NCBI GenBank assembly: GCA_963758365.1
Contig: CAVWVB010000001.1
Coordinates: 3,391,905-3,455,904, forward strand
DNA: 64,000 nucleotides
Source: Dokdonella_A sp963758365
GTDB taxonomy: Bacteria; Pseudomonadota; Gammaproteobacteria; Xanthomonadales; Rhodanobacteraceae
Direction of reading: 5' to 3'
A program made the translations under genes and the position numbers. Below are positions 11,329-20,094 of the stretch, in pieces. Position 1 is the first letter of the stretch, and every line of letters starts with the position of its first letter. Below the pieces are notes generated by a model, which was not told the DNA's origin, did no database searches, and was given only the letters and a program-made list of their open reading frames with translations.

Positions 11329-12375
11329 ATGAAGGATGATCAAAAGACACGAATGGCGACGCGTCTGATCCCGCTCGCACTATCGGCCTTGTGTGCGTTT
11401 GCCGTGGCCGGTGCATGGGCCGATGATGCTGCGTTGCCGAAGTTGAAACTCGATCCGGCGCGCACGACCGTCTCGGGTCTCTCGTCGGGCGCGTACATGG
11501 CGCATCAGGTACATCTTGCGTTTTCCGACCACATCGCGGGAGCGGCGATGATCGCCGGCGGTCCCTACCATTGCGCCGAGGGCACGCTGCAGACCGCTCT
11601 CGCGAGCTGCATGATGCCGGCGCCGGACAAGGGTCCCGACGTCGCCGAATTGGCCAGCGCAGCGACCGCCGCGGCAGGCGCGGGGCACATCGCGCCGCTG
11701 TCCGGTCTCGTCGGCGATCATGTGCTGATCCTGCACGGACAGGCCGACAAGACCGTTGACCGGTCGTTGAGCGCAGCGATCGGCGCACTGTATCGCACGC
11801 TGGTTCCCAGCGGGAAAATCGATGTGCGCGAAGACCTCGCGCGTGGCTTCACCCACACGTTCCCGACACTCGCTGCGGGCTCGAGCTGTACGACCGCGAC
11901 CGCGCCGTACGTCGGCAAGTGCGGGTTCGACGCGGCCGCGGAAATCTTCTCGCGACTCTATGGCAAGGCGCCACGCAAGGCAGGCACGGCCGGGGGTGAT
12001 CTGCGCAGCTTCGATCAGGACGCCTATCGCAGCGACGGCGCCGACGCGTACATGGCTGCGAAGGGTTATGTGTACGTACCGAAAGCCTGCGCGAGCGGCC
12101 AAACCTGCGCCCTGCATATCGCGTTCCACGGCTGCCAGCAGAACGCGGACACGGTCGGCGAAGCATTCGTGCGCGATGCCGGCTACAACCGCTGGGCCGA
12201 CGCCTATGGCGTGGTCGTGCTATACCCGCAGGCGCGTGCAAGCATGGCGCCGTTGAATCCGAAAGGGTGCTGGGACTGGTGGGGCTACAGCGGCGAAAAC
12301 TACGACACGCGCGACGGCCTGCAGATGCAGATGGTCGAGCGCATGAGCGCAGCGCTGGGAGCGCCGTTGCGCTAA
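11329..12375 (+). CDS. phaZ: Secreted poly(3-hydroxybutyrate) depolymerase, single-domain type
   Basis: A 348-residue secreted esterase. Its layout matches the circularly permuted Penicillium funiculosum-type PHB depolymerase. The nucleophile Ser52 lies in SGLSSGAYM, Asp140 in GQADKTV and His176 in FTHTFPT. After these come a CNFDAA-like Cys segment, the YVPKACASG...LHIAFHGCQQN segment and the typical NPKGCWDWWGY tail. It would hydrolyse extracellular PHB to oligomers and monomer. A signal peptide follows either the ATG at 11329 or the one at 11353. It lies 23 bp after the TonB receptor. No separate substrate-binding domain is attached. Confidence 0.88.
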   Translation: MKDDQKTRMATRLIPLALSALCAFAVAGAWADDAALPKLKLDPARTTVSGLSSGAYMAHQVHLAFSDHIAGAAMIAGGPYHCAEGTLQTALASCMMPAPDKGPDVAELASAATAAAGAGHIAPLSGLVGDHVLILHGQADKTVDRSLSAAIGALYRTLVPSGKIDVREDLARGFTHTFPTLAAGSSCTTATAPYVGKCGFDAAAEIFSRLYGKAPRKAGTAGGDLRSFDQDAYRSDGADAYMAAKGYVYVPKACASGQTCALHIAFHGCQQNADTVGEAFVRDAGYNRWADAYGVVVLYPQARASMAPLNPKGCWDWWGYSGENYDTRDGLQMQMVERMSAALGAPLR

Positions 12376-12546
12376 GTCATGCGCGCGCGCAGCAAGTCGC
12401 CGGGCCGGGGCATGCGGCATCGGAACGGTGCTCCGCAGCTCGCAACGGTGTTGCTGCCATTGCGGAAATGGCGCCAGTTCGGCACGTGAGGCATCGCGCG
12501 CAAGGCCGAAGCGCGAGGTCCCTGACAGAACGCGCATCACAGCGAC

Positions 12547-15500
12547 ATGTATCTTTCTGAAGCCCTGATCGCATTCGCCGGCCTGGTCTGGCTCGTGCTG
12601 TTGTTCGCGATCGCGCTGTACGGCGAGCGCCATCCCGGCGTCCTCGCGAAACGCTGGAGCATCGTCTATGCGCTCTCGCTCGGCGTGCACTGCACGTCGT
12701 GGACGTTCTACGGCACGGTCACCCAGGCCGAGCGTTCCGGCTGGTGGTTGCCGCCGACCTTCGTCGGTCTGATCCTGCTGTATCTCGTCGCCGCCGGCAT
12801 GCTCGTGCGTCTCGTGCGCATCGCGCGCGAGCACAACGCAAGTTCGCTCGCCGACATGGTTGCCGCGCGGCTCGGCCGGCATACGGGGCTGGCGGCGCTG
12901 ATCACCCTGGTGACCGTGGTCGGCATCGTGCCGTATATCGCGCTGCAGCTGAAAGCGGTTGCGATGAGCTATGCGCTGTTCGGACATGGCGATGCCGCCG
13001 CACCGGCGTGGCAGGACAGCGCCTTGTATGTCGCCCTTGCGATGGCACTGTTCGCGATGCTGTTCGGAACGCGCCGCGCGCCGGCTGCCGCGCACAATCG
13101 CGGGCTCGTGCTCGCGCTCGCGTTCGAGTCGGTGTTCAAGCTGGTCGCGATGCTCGCGATCGGTGCCCTGGTGCTGCGCGTGCCCGATATCGCGGCCGCC
13201 GTGCACGCGACTCCGCGCGACAGCAGCGGATTCCCGCCATTGATCCTGCTCGGCGCGCTCGCGGCGTTCACCCTGCCCCATCAGTTTCATGCCGGTGTCG
13301 TCGAGTGTCGCGATCCCGCGCACGTGCGCACCGCGCGCTGGCTGTTCCCGTTGTATCTGTGCGCAATCGCATTGCCGATCCTCCCGCTCGCGCAGGCCGG
13401 TGCGGCGCGGTTCGGCGGCAGCGGTGTGTCTTCCGATTTGTATGTGCTCGCGCTGCCGCTCGCGCAGGGTCAGCAGGGACTCGCCGTGCTCGGTTTTCTC
13501 GGCGGACTCAGCGCGGCAACGAGCATGGTCATCGTCGCGACGCTCGCGTTGAGCCTGATGATCGGCAACCACTGGATCGCCCCGCTGCGTGTGCGCGCGG
13601 GCTGGGGCCGCAGCGACGCCGGCGATCTGCGCCCTTCCGTGTTGCGCCAGCGGCGCGTCGCGATTCTCTGTGTCGTGTTGTTGGCCTGGCTGTATTCGCG
13701 CGCGCTGGCCGGCAGCAACGCGCTGGCGGACATCGGCGCGCTCTCGTTCTCGGCGCTGGCCGGCTTGATGCCCGCCGTACTGGTCGCGCTGTATAGACCC
13801 GCGCTCGGTGCACGCGCGGTTGCGCTGGGTCTTGTCGCAGGCAGCCTGGTCTGGCTGTACGTGCTGGTGCCAACCTTGTTGCCTTCCGCTGAAGCAATGC
13901 TCGCTCGGGGTCCGCTTGGCATTGCCGCACTCGCGCCGACTACCCTGTTCGGTCTTGGCGCCTGGAGCGAACTCGCACGCGCCGTGATCGCGAGTCTCGC
14001 GGTCAATCTGATCGTGCTGGGCGTGGCCGCACGCACGCCGTGGGCGCGCGGCGGACGCGCGACGCAGGGCGGCGACCTCGCGTTGTCCGAACTCGCCGCG
14101 CTGGCCGCACGCTTCCTGCCGGCCGAGCGAGTCGCCGTCGCGCTCGGCGACGCATCCGGCAACGGACGCGCGACGACTGCGGTCATCGCCGCGGTCGAGC
14201 ACGAACTTGCCGCGGTAATCGGCGCCTCGTCGGCGCGATTGCTGATCGAAGCCGCGCGCCGCGAGCGTCGCGGCCAGCTCGACGCGATCGCCGCGATTGT
14301 CGGCGAGGCGAGCCAGGATCTGCGTTTCAATCAGCGCGTGCTCGAAGCGGCGCTCGAGAACATGAGCCAGGGCATCTGCGTCGTTGACGCCGAATTGAAC
14401 GTCGTCGCCTGGAACCGCCGCTACGAGCAGCTGTTCGCGTATCCGCCGGGCCTGCTCGACATCGGCCGGCCGATCGCCGCCCTCACGCAGCACAACATCG
14501 CCATCGGACTGCTCGGTGAAGGTCCGGTCGAGCCGCGCGTCGAGCGCCGTCTCGCGCAGATGCGCGCGGGCACACCGCATCTGGCCGAACGCACGTTTCC
14601 CGATGGAACCGTCGTCGAGATCCGCGGCAACCCGATGCCCGGCGGCGGCTTCGTCGCAACCTTCACCGACGTCACCGCGTTCCGCAAGGCCGAGCGCGCG
14701 CTGACCCGGGCGAACGAAACCCTGGAACAACGCGTCGCCGCACGCACCGGCGCACTCGCGCGCGCAAGCGCCGAAGCCGAACGCGCGAACCAGGCAAAGA
14801 CGCGCTTCCTCGCCGCGGTCAGCCACGATCTCGCGCAGCCGCTGCACGCGGCGCACCTGTTCACCCACGCGCTCGCGCAGGATGTCGGCAACGCCGCGCA
14901 ACGCGAAACCGTCCTGCATATCGACGGCGCACTGAGTTCGGCCGAATCCCTGCTCGGCGGCCTTCTCGATATCTCGCGCCTTGACGCCGGCGGCATGCCG
15001 ATGCAGGTGCGCACGTTCGCGGCCGCGGACCTGCTGACCCATCTCGCCGCCGAATTCCGCATCCTGGCCGCGGACAAGAAGCTGGAACTCCACTGTGTGC
15101 CGACCCGCGCCTGGCTGCGCAGCGACCCGCAGTTGCTGCGGCGCGTGCTGCAGAACCTGCTGTCCAACGCGGTCAAGTACACGCGCGAGGGCCGCATCCT
15201 GCTCGGATGCCGGCAGCGCGGCCAATGCCTGCGCATCGAGGTCTGGGACAGCGGCGCCGGCGTTGCCGAAGGCGACCGTGCGCTGATCTTCGAGGAGTTC
15301 CGCCGCCTCGATCGCGGTGGCGCGGGTCTCGGTCTTGGCCTCGCCATCGCCGAACGCATCGCGCGCCTGCTCGACCATGCGCTGACACTGCGTTCGTGGC
15401 CCGGACGCGGCAGCGTGTTCGCGATCGAAGTGCCACTGGCCGAACGCGAGGATGCGACGCAGCGCGCCGCGGCGGACGAACCGGATCATGCTCCGCGCCA

Positions 15501-15870
15501 TCGCGTGCTCGTCGTCGACAATGACGGCAGCGTGCTCGCCGCGATGCAGACCCTGCTGTCGAGCTGGAATTGCGAAGTGCTCGCGGCTACCGACTTCGAG
15601 GCCGCACGTGAGCACTGCGAACGCGTGCAACCGCATCTGCTCGTGCTCGACTACCACCTCGACGGCGGTGCGACCGGACTCGACCTGCGCGCGCGACTCG
15701 GCAATACCATCGCCGCACTGCCGTGCATCGTCATTACCGCCGACCACGGCGAGGAGGTACGCCGCGCGGCGCTCGCCGCGGGTTGCCAGCTTCTGCACAA
15801 GCCGTTGAAGCCGCTGGCGCTGAAGTCACTGATGGGGCGTCTGTTGGCTGCCACCGACGCGATCGCCTGA
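12547..15870 (+). CDS. SLC5-fused hybrid histidine kinase, CrbS/CbrA-like
   Basis: A 1107-residue membrane kinase. Residues 1 to about 490 form a sodium:solute-symporter (SLC5/SSS) domain with about 13 helices. A linker of the STAC type follows (about 510-570). Then come a PAS domain (about 605-710), a HisKA domain with His760 in VSHDLAQP, and an HATPase domain with N-box NLLSNAVKY and GLGLGLAIAERI. A C-terminal receiver has Asp1035 in LVLDYHLD. This order is that of CrbS, the kinase of the acetate-switch CrbS/CrbR system, and related MxtR. The convergent LuxR-type regulator at 16526-17209 is the natural partner. Confidence 0.85.
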   Translation: MYLSEALIAFAGLVWLVLLFAIALYGERHPGVLAKRWSIVYALSLGVHCTSWTFYGTVTQAERSGWWLPPTFVGLILLYLVAAGMLVRLVRIAREHNASSLADMVAARLGRHTGLAALITLVTVVGIVPYIALQLKAVAMSYALFGHGDAAAPAWQDSALYVALAMALFAMLFGTRRAPAAAHNRGLVLALAFESVFKLVAMLAIGALVLRVPDIAAAVHATPRDSSGFPPLILLGALAAFTLPHQFHAGVVECRDPAHVRTARWLFPLYLCAIALPILPLAQAGAARFGGSGVSSDLYVLALPLAQGQQGLAVLGFLGGLSAATSMVIVATLALSLMIGNHWIAPLRVRAGWGRSDAGDLRPSVLRQRRVAILCVVLLAWLYSRALAGSNALADIGALSFSALAGLMPAVLVALYRPALGARAVALGLVAGSLVWLYVLVPTLLPSAEAMLARGPLGIAALAPTTLFGLGAWSELARAVIASLAVNLIVLGVAARTPWARGGRATQGGDLALSELAALAARFLPAERVAVALGDASGNGRATTAVIAAVEHELAAVIGASSARLLIEAARRERRGQLDAIAAIVGEASQDLRFNQRVLEAALENMSQGICVVDAELNVVAWNRRYEQLFAYPPGLLDIGRPIAALTQHNIAIGLLGEGPVEPRVERRLAQMRAGTPHLAERTFPDGTVVEIRGNPMPGGGFVATFTDVTAFRKAERALTRANETLEQRVAARTGALARASAEAERANQAKTRFLAAVSHDLAQPLHAAHLFTHALAQDVGNAAQRETVLHIDGALSSAESLLGGLLDISRLDAGGMPMQVRTFAAADLLTHLAAEFRILAADKKLELHCVPTRAWLRSDPQLLRRVLQNLLSNAVKYTREGRILLGCRQRGQCLRIEVWDSGAGVAEGDRALIFEEFRRLDRGGAGLGLGLAIAERIARLLDHALTLRSWPGRGSVFAIEVPLAEREDATQRAAADEPDHAPRHRVLVVDNDGSVLAAMQTLLSSWNCEVLAATDFEAAREHCERVQPHLLVLDYHLDGGATGLDLRARLGNTIAALPCIVITADHGEEVRRAALAAGCQLLHKPLKPLALKSLMGRLLAATDAIA

Positions 15871-15901
15871 GGTCAGGGATCTTGTAGCAACGTCGTCGCG
15901 A

Positions 15902-16365
15902 TCAGAGCTCGCGGGTCATGAACATACTGTAGGGATCCGGCATGTAGTCCGCGAACGGGGCGCAAAAACTGAAGCCGAACTTCGAGTACATCGTGCGCGC
16001 CGGTTCGAATGCAGCCATCGATCCGGTTTCCAGGCTCAGCCGGCGATACGGCGATACCCGCGCAGGCTGGCCTGTTCGACGAGGTGCGCAAGCAACGCCG
16101 CCGCGACACCCTTGCGCCGATGCAATGTCGACGTGCGCATCGACTTGACTTCGCCATGTCCCGCATCGAGTTGCTTGAGCGCCGCTCAGCCGAGCAGGGA
16201 ATCGCCGTCCCACGCCGTCCAGAACGTGATCCCAGGCTTGCGCAAGGCCTCGATATCCAGCGCGTGGATGCTCTCCGGCGGAGAGTGCAGCGCCATGTTG
16301 CGCAGGTGCTCGCCCAACAGCTCATGGATTTCCGGGCCGGCCAGATTATCGACTCGGATGTGCAT
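15902..16365 (-). pseudogene. Decayed GNAT acetyltransferase
   Basis: Read on the minus strand from the ATG at 16363-16365, the product starts MHIRVDNLAGPEIHELLGEH and runs to WDGDSLLG. An in-frame TGA (16186-16188) replaces the Cys expected in LLGCGALK. The same frame then gives a normal GNAT core (ALKQLDAGHGEVKSMRT, then RRKGVAAALLAHLVEQA). A second lesion follows: an 8-bp tandem duplication at 16041-16056 shifts the frame. Past it, another frame supplies LSLETGS...ARTMYSKFGF and the C-terminus MTREL. Two independent lesions in an otherwise well-preserved GNAT fold show a recently inactivated gene. Confidence 0.85.
16041..16056. repeat. 8-bp tandem duplication that breaks the GNAT gene
   Basis: The octamer CGGCGATA occurs twice in direct tandem (16041-16048 and 16049-16056). 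Removing one copy restores the reading frame across the conserved Y-R-R-L-S-L-E-T segment of the acetyltransferase. It is a replication-slippage type lesion. Confidence 0.85.
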
Positions 16366-16525
16366 GGCGCGTGGATTCGTCGCGTCGGATTGAATTATGG
16401 GTGAGGCGCGATCTGTCTGCACGATCAAGCTGTCGTCAACTTGGCCGGGGACTTTCATTCGAGGCTCCGGAACCCGGGACCGGCAGCAGTTGGGGCGCCA
16501 TCGCCGGAAACTGCCTGCACGGGTC

Positions 16526-17209
16526 TTACCGCAGTACGGATGGATTGCTGCCTTCAGGCGCATGCGCAGGATCCGCAAGTTCCAGCGAGCGCAGCAGCAC
16601 GCCCGCCTGCGTGCGATTGCGCACGTCAAGGCGTTCGAAGATCGCGGTCAGGTGCGCCTTCACCGTGCGCTCCTGCACGTCGAGGCGGTCGGCGATCTGC
16701 TTGTTGAGCAGGCCTTCCGCGACGAGGACGAGGACGCGCGTCTGTTGCGGACTGAGGGAAGCGAGACGCATGGCGAGTTCGCGGTCGCTGATGTCCGGTG
16801 CACTGGCAGCGACGGCGCCGCGCAGGGTCGGCGGCAACCAGGTCTGGCAGGTGAGCACCGCGCGCAGCGCTTCGGTCAGTTCCCCGAATGCGGCACGTTT
16901 GGAGATGAAACCGCTGGCGCCGTAGGCGAGTGCGCGGCGGATCGTGGCCGGGTCGTCGTGCGCGGAAATCATCGCGACCGCGATCGACGGATGTTCGCCG
17001 CGCAGCGTCGCCAGGCCCATCAGGCCGTGGCTGCCGGGCATGTGCAGGTCGAGCAGGACCAGATCGGTGTCGGCATGGACCGCAAGATCAGCGTGCGCGG
17101 CATCGAAGGTGCCGACCTCGACGATGGCCGCATCCGGAGCAACCGCACGCACGGCCTGCGCGAGCGCAAGGCGGAACAGCGGGTGATCGTCGGCGAGCAG
17201 GATGCGCAT
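16526..17209 (-). CDS. LuxR/NarL-family response regulator, CrbR-like
   Basis: A 227-residue regulator starting MRILLADDHPLFR. The receiver domain has acidic pair Asp7/Asp8, phosphorylatable Asp54 in LVLLDLHMPG, and Lys in FISKRA. A LuxR helix-turn-helix follows (LSPQQTRVLVLVAEGLLNKQIADRL, then VKAHLTAIFERL). It is convergent with the SLC5-type kinase, as expected for a CrbS/CrbR-like pair controlling acetate and short-chain carbon genes. An unbroken upstream frame reaches 17320 and runs through a C11/G11 tract, but the ATG at 17209 gives the canonical receiver start. Confidence 0.88.
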   Translation of the reverse strand: MRILLADDHPLFRLALAQAVRAVAPDAAIVEVGTFDAAHADLAVHADTDLVLLDLHMPGSHGLMGLATLRGEHPSIAVAMISAHDDPATIRRALAYGASGFISKRAAFGELTEALRAVLTCQTWLPPTLRGAVAASAPDISDRELAMRLASLSPQQTRVLVLVAEGLLNKQIADRLDVQERTVKAHLTAIFERLDVRNRTQAGVLLRSLELADPAHAPEGSNPSVLR

Positions 17210-17242
17210 CGCCGCGCACTCTAGCAGCCGCACCGTGCAGGT

Positions 17243-17253
17243 CCCCCCCCCCC
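17243..17253. repeat. Homopolymeric C11 (G11 on the coding strand) tract
   Basis: Eleven consecutive C residues lie 34 bases upstream of the start codon of the response regulator, in its leader or promoter. Tracts of this length are prone to slipped-strand mispairing, so they can alter promoter spacing or, with an upstream start, the frame. Nothing comparable was noticed elsewhere in the window. A sequencing artefact in the run length is possible. Confidence 0.7.
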
Positions 17254-17361
17254 GGCGTCCCGCTACAGGTCCTTGACGCTCGGCGCCGTCCGTACTCGCA
17301 GACGCGCCTACTGCGGCCATGCGGCGCGATTTTCCCGTTCCATCGGTATCGCGAAACGGTT

Positions 17362-17553
17362 CTATGCCGCCGCGGGCGCCGTGCCTGCCTTGCCTCCGAT
17401 GGTCCGTTCGCAGTCGTCATGCTGGCATTCGCACACCGTCGCATCCATTCCCTTCGCGACCTGTTCCTCGCATTGCGGTGAGCAAAAGGTCTCGTCGGAT
17501 GCGACCATGCATTTGCAGGCGCGGTGTTGGCATTCGTGCTGTTCGACTTGCAT
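17362..17553 (-). CDS. Small Cys-rich metallothionein-like protein
   Basis: A 63-residue protein starting MQVEQHECQHRACKCMV. It carries eight cysteines and several histidines in C-x(2)-H/C-x-C style spacing (ECQHRACKC, FCSPQC, VCECQHDDC). This resembles the prokaryotic metallothionein family (SmtA/PmtA), so Zn, Cd or Cu binding is likely. An AGGAGG ribosome site lies 7 bases before the ATG at 17553. It follows the ChaB gene on the same strand by 56 bp and is probably co-transcribed with it. Confidence 0.75.
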   Translation of the reverse strand: MQVEQHECQHRACKCMVASDETFCSPQCEEQVAKGMDATVCECQHDDCERTIGGKAGTAPAAA

Positions 17554-17609
17554 GGGTTGATCCTCCTTCTGGAATACCGTCAGTTGTGCGGTCGGATGTG
17601 GCACGCACG

Positions 17610-17837
17610 CTACTTGGCGTGCCACTTGCCATCCGGGCCTTTCTTGTATTTTTCCTTCACCGCGGACCAGGCGACCATGTGCGCGACTTCCTCGCGCGAT
17701 TCGTCGCCACGCCGCTTGCTCGCATCCTTGTATTCGTCCCAGGCATGGTTGAAGGCTTCCTTGTAGATGTCCTGCGCATGGGATGGAATGTTGTCACGAA
17801 CCGAGGGCGGCAGTTCGCTGGTGTGTTCGTACGGCAT
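17610..17837 (-). CDS. chaB: ChaB family protein
   Basis: A 75-residue basic protein starting MPYEHTSELPPSVRDNIP, with the ChaB signature HAQDIYKEAFNHAWDEYKD and a C-terminal AHMVAWSAVKEKYKKG. ChaB was named from the E. coli cha cation-transport locus, but its biochemical role is unclear. It also appears as a short domain in stress-related proteins. Length and motif order fit the family fully. It is the first gene of a likely two-gene stress unit with the metallothionein-like gene. Confidence 0.9.
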   Translation of the reverse strand: MPYEHTSELPPSVRDNIPSHAQDIYKEAFNHAWDEYKDASKRRGDESREEVAHMVAWSAVKEKYKKGPDGKWHAK

Positions 17838-17983
17838 GACGCTTTCTCCGCAGCCGGGAGGTCCGAGGATAGGCTTCGCGCATGAATCGGCGGCTAATGC
17901 GGCGCGGGTTCGTCAGGGACGGGACAGCCGGCGGGTCGGCCTGCGCGGGGGTCGCCGGGTACGCCCGGCACGACACACTCGCG

Positions 17984-18002
17984 TTGGACTTTCGTACGAT
18001 GA
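17984..18002 (+). promoter_or_regulatory. Candidate operator, copy 2 of a shared 19-bp motif
   Basis: It reads TTGGACTTTCGTACGATGA and lies 33 bp before the start of the 3-hydroxybutyrate-oligomer hydrolase. It matches the site at 8886-8904 at 14 of 19 positions, consensus TTGKACYTTCGTACRRTGR. The block GCACGACAC precedes it at 17968-17976, seven bases further off than in copy 1. Its repetition in front of functionally related genes suggests a common regulator. Confidence 0.45.
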
Positions 18003-18034
18003 CGCGCGCAGGCACCGCGCGTTAGGCTGCGCGG

Positions 18035-19873
18035 ATGCGCCAACTCGCGATGCTGTCCCTGTTCGTCCTGTTCGTCCTCGTGGCCTGCGCGCCACGCCCT
18101 TCGCCGCCGGAGGCTTCGATGATCGCCAGCGTCCTCGTCAGCGATGTCCGCGAGACCGCGCATCGCGAGCATGACGACCTGCTCAGCGCGGGACTGGGCC
18201 TCGACGGTTTGCGCGGACCCGCACCTGCTTTCAACGACGCGACCGCACCAACGCCGCAGGAGCTGCGTCGCCGCGCGATCTACACGAGCTGGCACGGCAT
18301 CGCCGATCTCGGCCCGCTCGGCGGCTACGGCAGCGTGTATGGCGCTGTGCCCGAGGTACCGGGTCGCGAATACACGGCGTTTGCGCGCGTGCGCGGTGCG
18401 CAGTCGCCGCATCGCGTGCTGCTGCAGGCACCGGATCATTTCGATGCAAAACGGCGCTGCCTGCTGGCCGCACCATCGTCGGGCTCGCGCGGTGTCTATG
18501 GCGCGATCGCGCTGGCCGGCGCCTGGGGACTGCCGCGTGGTTGTGCGGTTGCGTATACGGACAAGGGCACCGGGTCCGGCTATTTCGATCTCGATACGCA
18601 AACCGGGGTGACCCTGGATGGCACACGAGCCGCGCGTGGCGACGCGCTGCTCGAATTCGAACCAGCGGCCGGCGCAGTCGCGCATGGCATCTCCGTGAAG
18701 CACGCGCATTCCGGCGACAACCCGGAGGCGGACTGGGGGCGCGACGTGGTGCAGGCCGCGCAGTTCGGCCTGGCGATGCTGGATCGCGCGTATCCTGCGC
18801 AGGCGCCGTTCACCACGGCGAACACGCGCGTGATCGCGGTCGGCGTCTCCAACGGCGGCGGTGCGGTGCTGCAGGCGGCGGGTCTCGACGACGATCACCT
18901 GTTCGCCGGCATCGTCGCGCTGGAGCCGAACGTGCACGTCGAAGGCCGCGGCCGTGCGCTCTACGACTACACGACCGAAGCCGCGCTGTATCTGCCCTGC
19001 GCGCTGGCCGATGCGCGCTTCGACGCGATTCCATTCGCGCGTGCGCAAGCTGCGGTTCCGCCGGCGTGGATCACGCGTTGTGCGCGACTGCACGAAGCCG
19101 GTCTGATCGCGGGCATTGACCACGCTGCGCAGGCGAAAAGCGCGCTCGATCATCTGTACGCGAGCGGCTGGAGCGAACGCGCGATCGAAGCTGCGGCGAG
19201 CACGACTGCGCTTGATCTCTGGCGTGCGGTCGGGGCGACCTATGCCTCCGCGTATCTGCGCAAACCGGCCGAGGCGATGCCTTGCGGTTTTCATTTCGGC
19301 GCGGTCGATGCGACGGGATCGCCCACAGCCGCGGATGCTGCAACGCGCGCGGCATGGTGGTCGGATGCGAGCGGCATTCCGCCGGGTGCCGGGGTGATGC
19401 TGCTCGGTGGTGTCGATGCGACGAATGACCCGACCGCAGCCAGTCTCGATTGCCTGCGCGCGTTGTGGAGCGATGACCGTGCGGATGCGCGGACGCTGCG
19501 CGCATCCGTCGCCGCAACCGCTGCGAAGATGCCGCGCGAGGACCTGCCGATCATCGTCGCGCAGGGCGAGGACGACGGCCTGTTGCCGATCGCGTTCGCG
19601 AGCACGCCCTACGTGGCGATGCTCGAGACCGCCGGTCGCGCGCCCGTGTTCTGGCGCGTGGCGTACGCGCAGCACTTCGATGCATTCCTTGTGATTCCCG
19701 GCTTCGGCGACCGCCACGTGCCCCTGCTGCCGTACGGCTACGCCGCACTCGACGCGATGTGGGCGCACGTTGCCTACGCGACCCCTTTGCCACCCTCGCG
19801 GCGCTTCGAAACGACGCCGCGCGGCGCGCGGACCCTCGAGCGCACGGCGCTCGCGATCGATCGGAATCGCTGA
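18035..19873 (+). CDS. 3-hydroxybutyrate-oligomer hydrolase, lipoprotein
   Basis: A 612-residue protein matching the 3-hydroxybutyrate-oligomer hydrolase family (3HBOH, EC 3.1.1.22). Visible traits are the YTSWHGIADL start region, LLAAPSSGSRGVYGAI, VSNGGGAVLQ holding the nucleophile Ser (G-V-S-N-G), and a late GEDDGLLPIAF and AQHFDAF carrying the probable Asp and His. It would cut D-3-hydroxybutyrate dimers and trimers to monomer. A lipobox LVAC at Cys18 predicts a lipoprotein. Together with the secreted depolymerase at 11329-12375 it completes PHB hydrolysis. Confidence 0.85.
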   Translation: MRQLAMLSLFVLFVLVACAPRPSPPEASMIASVLVSDVRETAHREHDDLLSAGLGLDGLRGPAPAFNDATAPTPQELRRRAIYTSWHGIADLGPLGGYGSVYGAVPEVPGREYTAFARVRGAQSPHRVLLQAPDHFDAKRRCLLAAPSSGSRGVYGAIALAGAWGLPRGCAVAYTDKGTGSGYFDLDTQTGVTLDGTRAARGDALLEFEPAAGAVAHGISVKHAHSGDNPEADWGRDVVQAAQFGLAMLDRAYPAQAPFTTANTRVIAVGVSNGGGAVLQAAGLDDDHLFAGIVALEPNVHVEGRGRALYDYTTEAALYLPCALADARFDAIPFARAQAAVPPAWITRCARLHEAGLIAGIDHAAQAKSALDHLYASGWSERAIEAAASTTALDLWRAVGATYASAYLRKPAEAMPCGFHFGAVDATGSPTAADAATRAAWWSDASGIPPGAGVMLLGGVDATNDPTAASLDCLRALWSDDRADARTLRASVAATAAKMPREDLPIIVAQGEDDGLLPIAFASTPYVAMLETAGRAPVFWRVAYAQHFDAFLVIPGFGDRHVPLLPYGYAALDAMWAHVAYATPLPPSRRFETTPRGARTLERTALAIDRNR

Positions 19874-20094
19874 CCCCCGCAGGGTCAGGCGAGCGGAATG
19901 CCCGCAGCCGTGCGCGCGCGCCGGGTGCCAGAGCTGCGGTCGCTGCGGATGACGCGGATCGTTTCGCCGTACGGGGCCGCGATCCCGATTGCTTTGCGGA
20001 TGCCGTGCGACCGCTCGGCATGATCGGCGCGGTCGCGCGCGCGGGGAAGGCTTCGTGGCAGTATGGCGCCCTTCGATACGTGCACCGGACGAAC

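Noticed and set aside
12220..15798. A 1192-codon open frame on the minus strand
   Set aside because: It lies antisense to the histidine kinase gene. The translation is Arg/Ala/Gln/His-rich without domains. Long antisense frames are expected in GC-rich coding DNA.
16186..16188. TGA at a Cys position in the GNAT gene as a possible selenocysteine codon
   Set aside because: The same gene carries an 8-bp frameshifting duplication and no SECIS-like hairpin was noticed, so simple decay explains it better.
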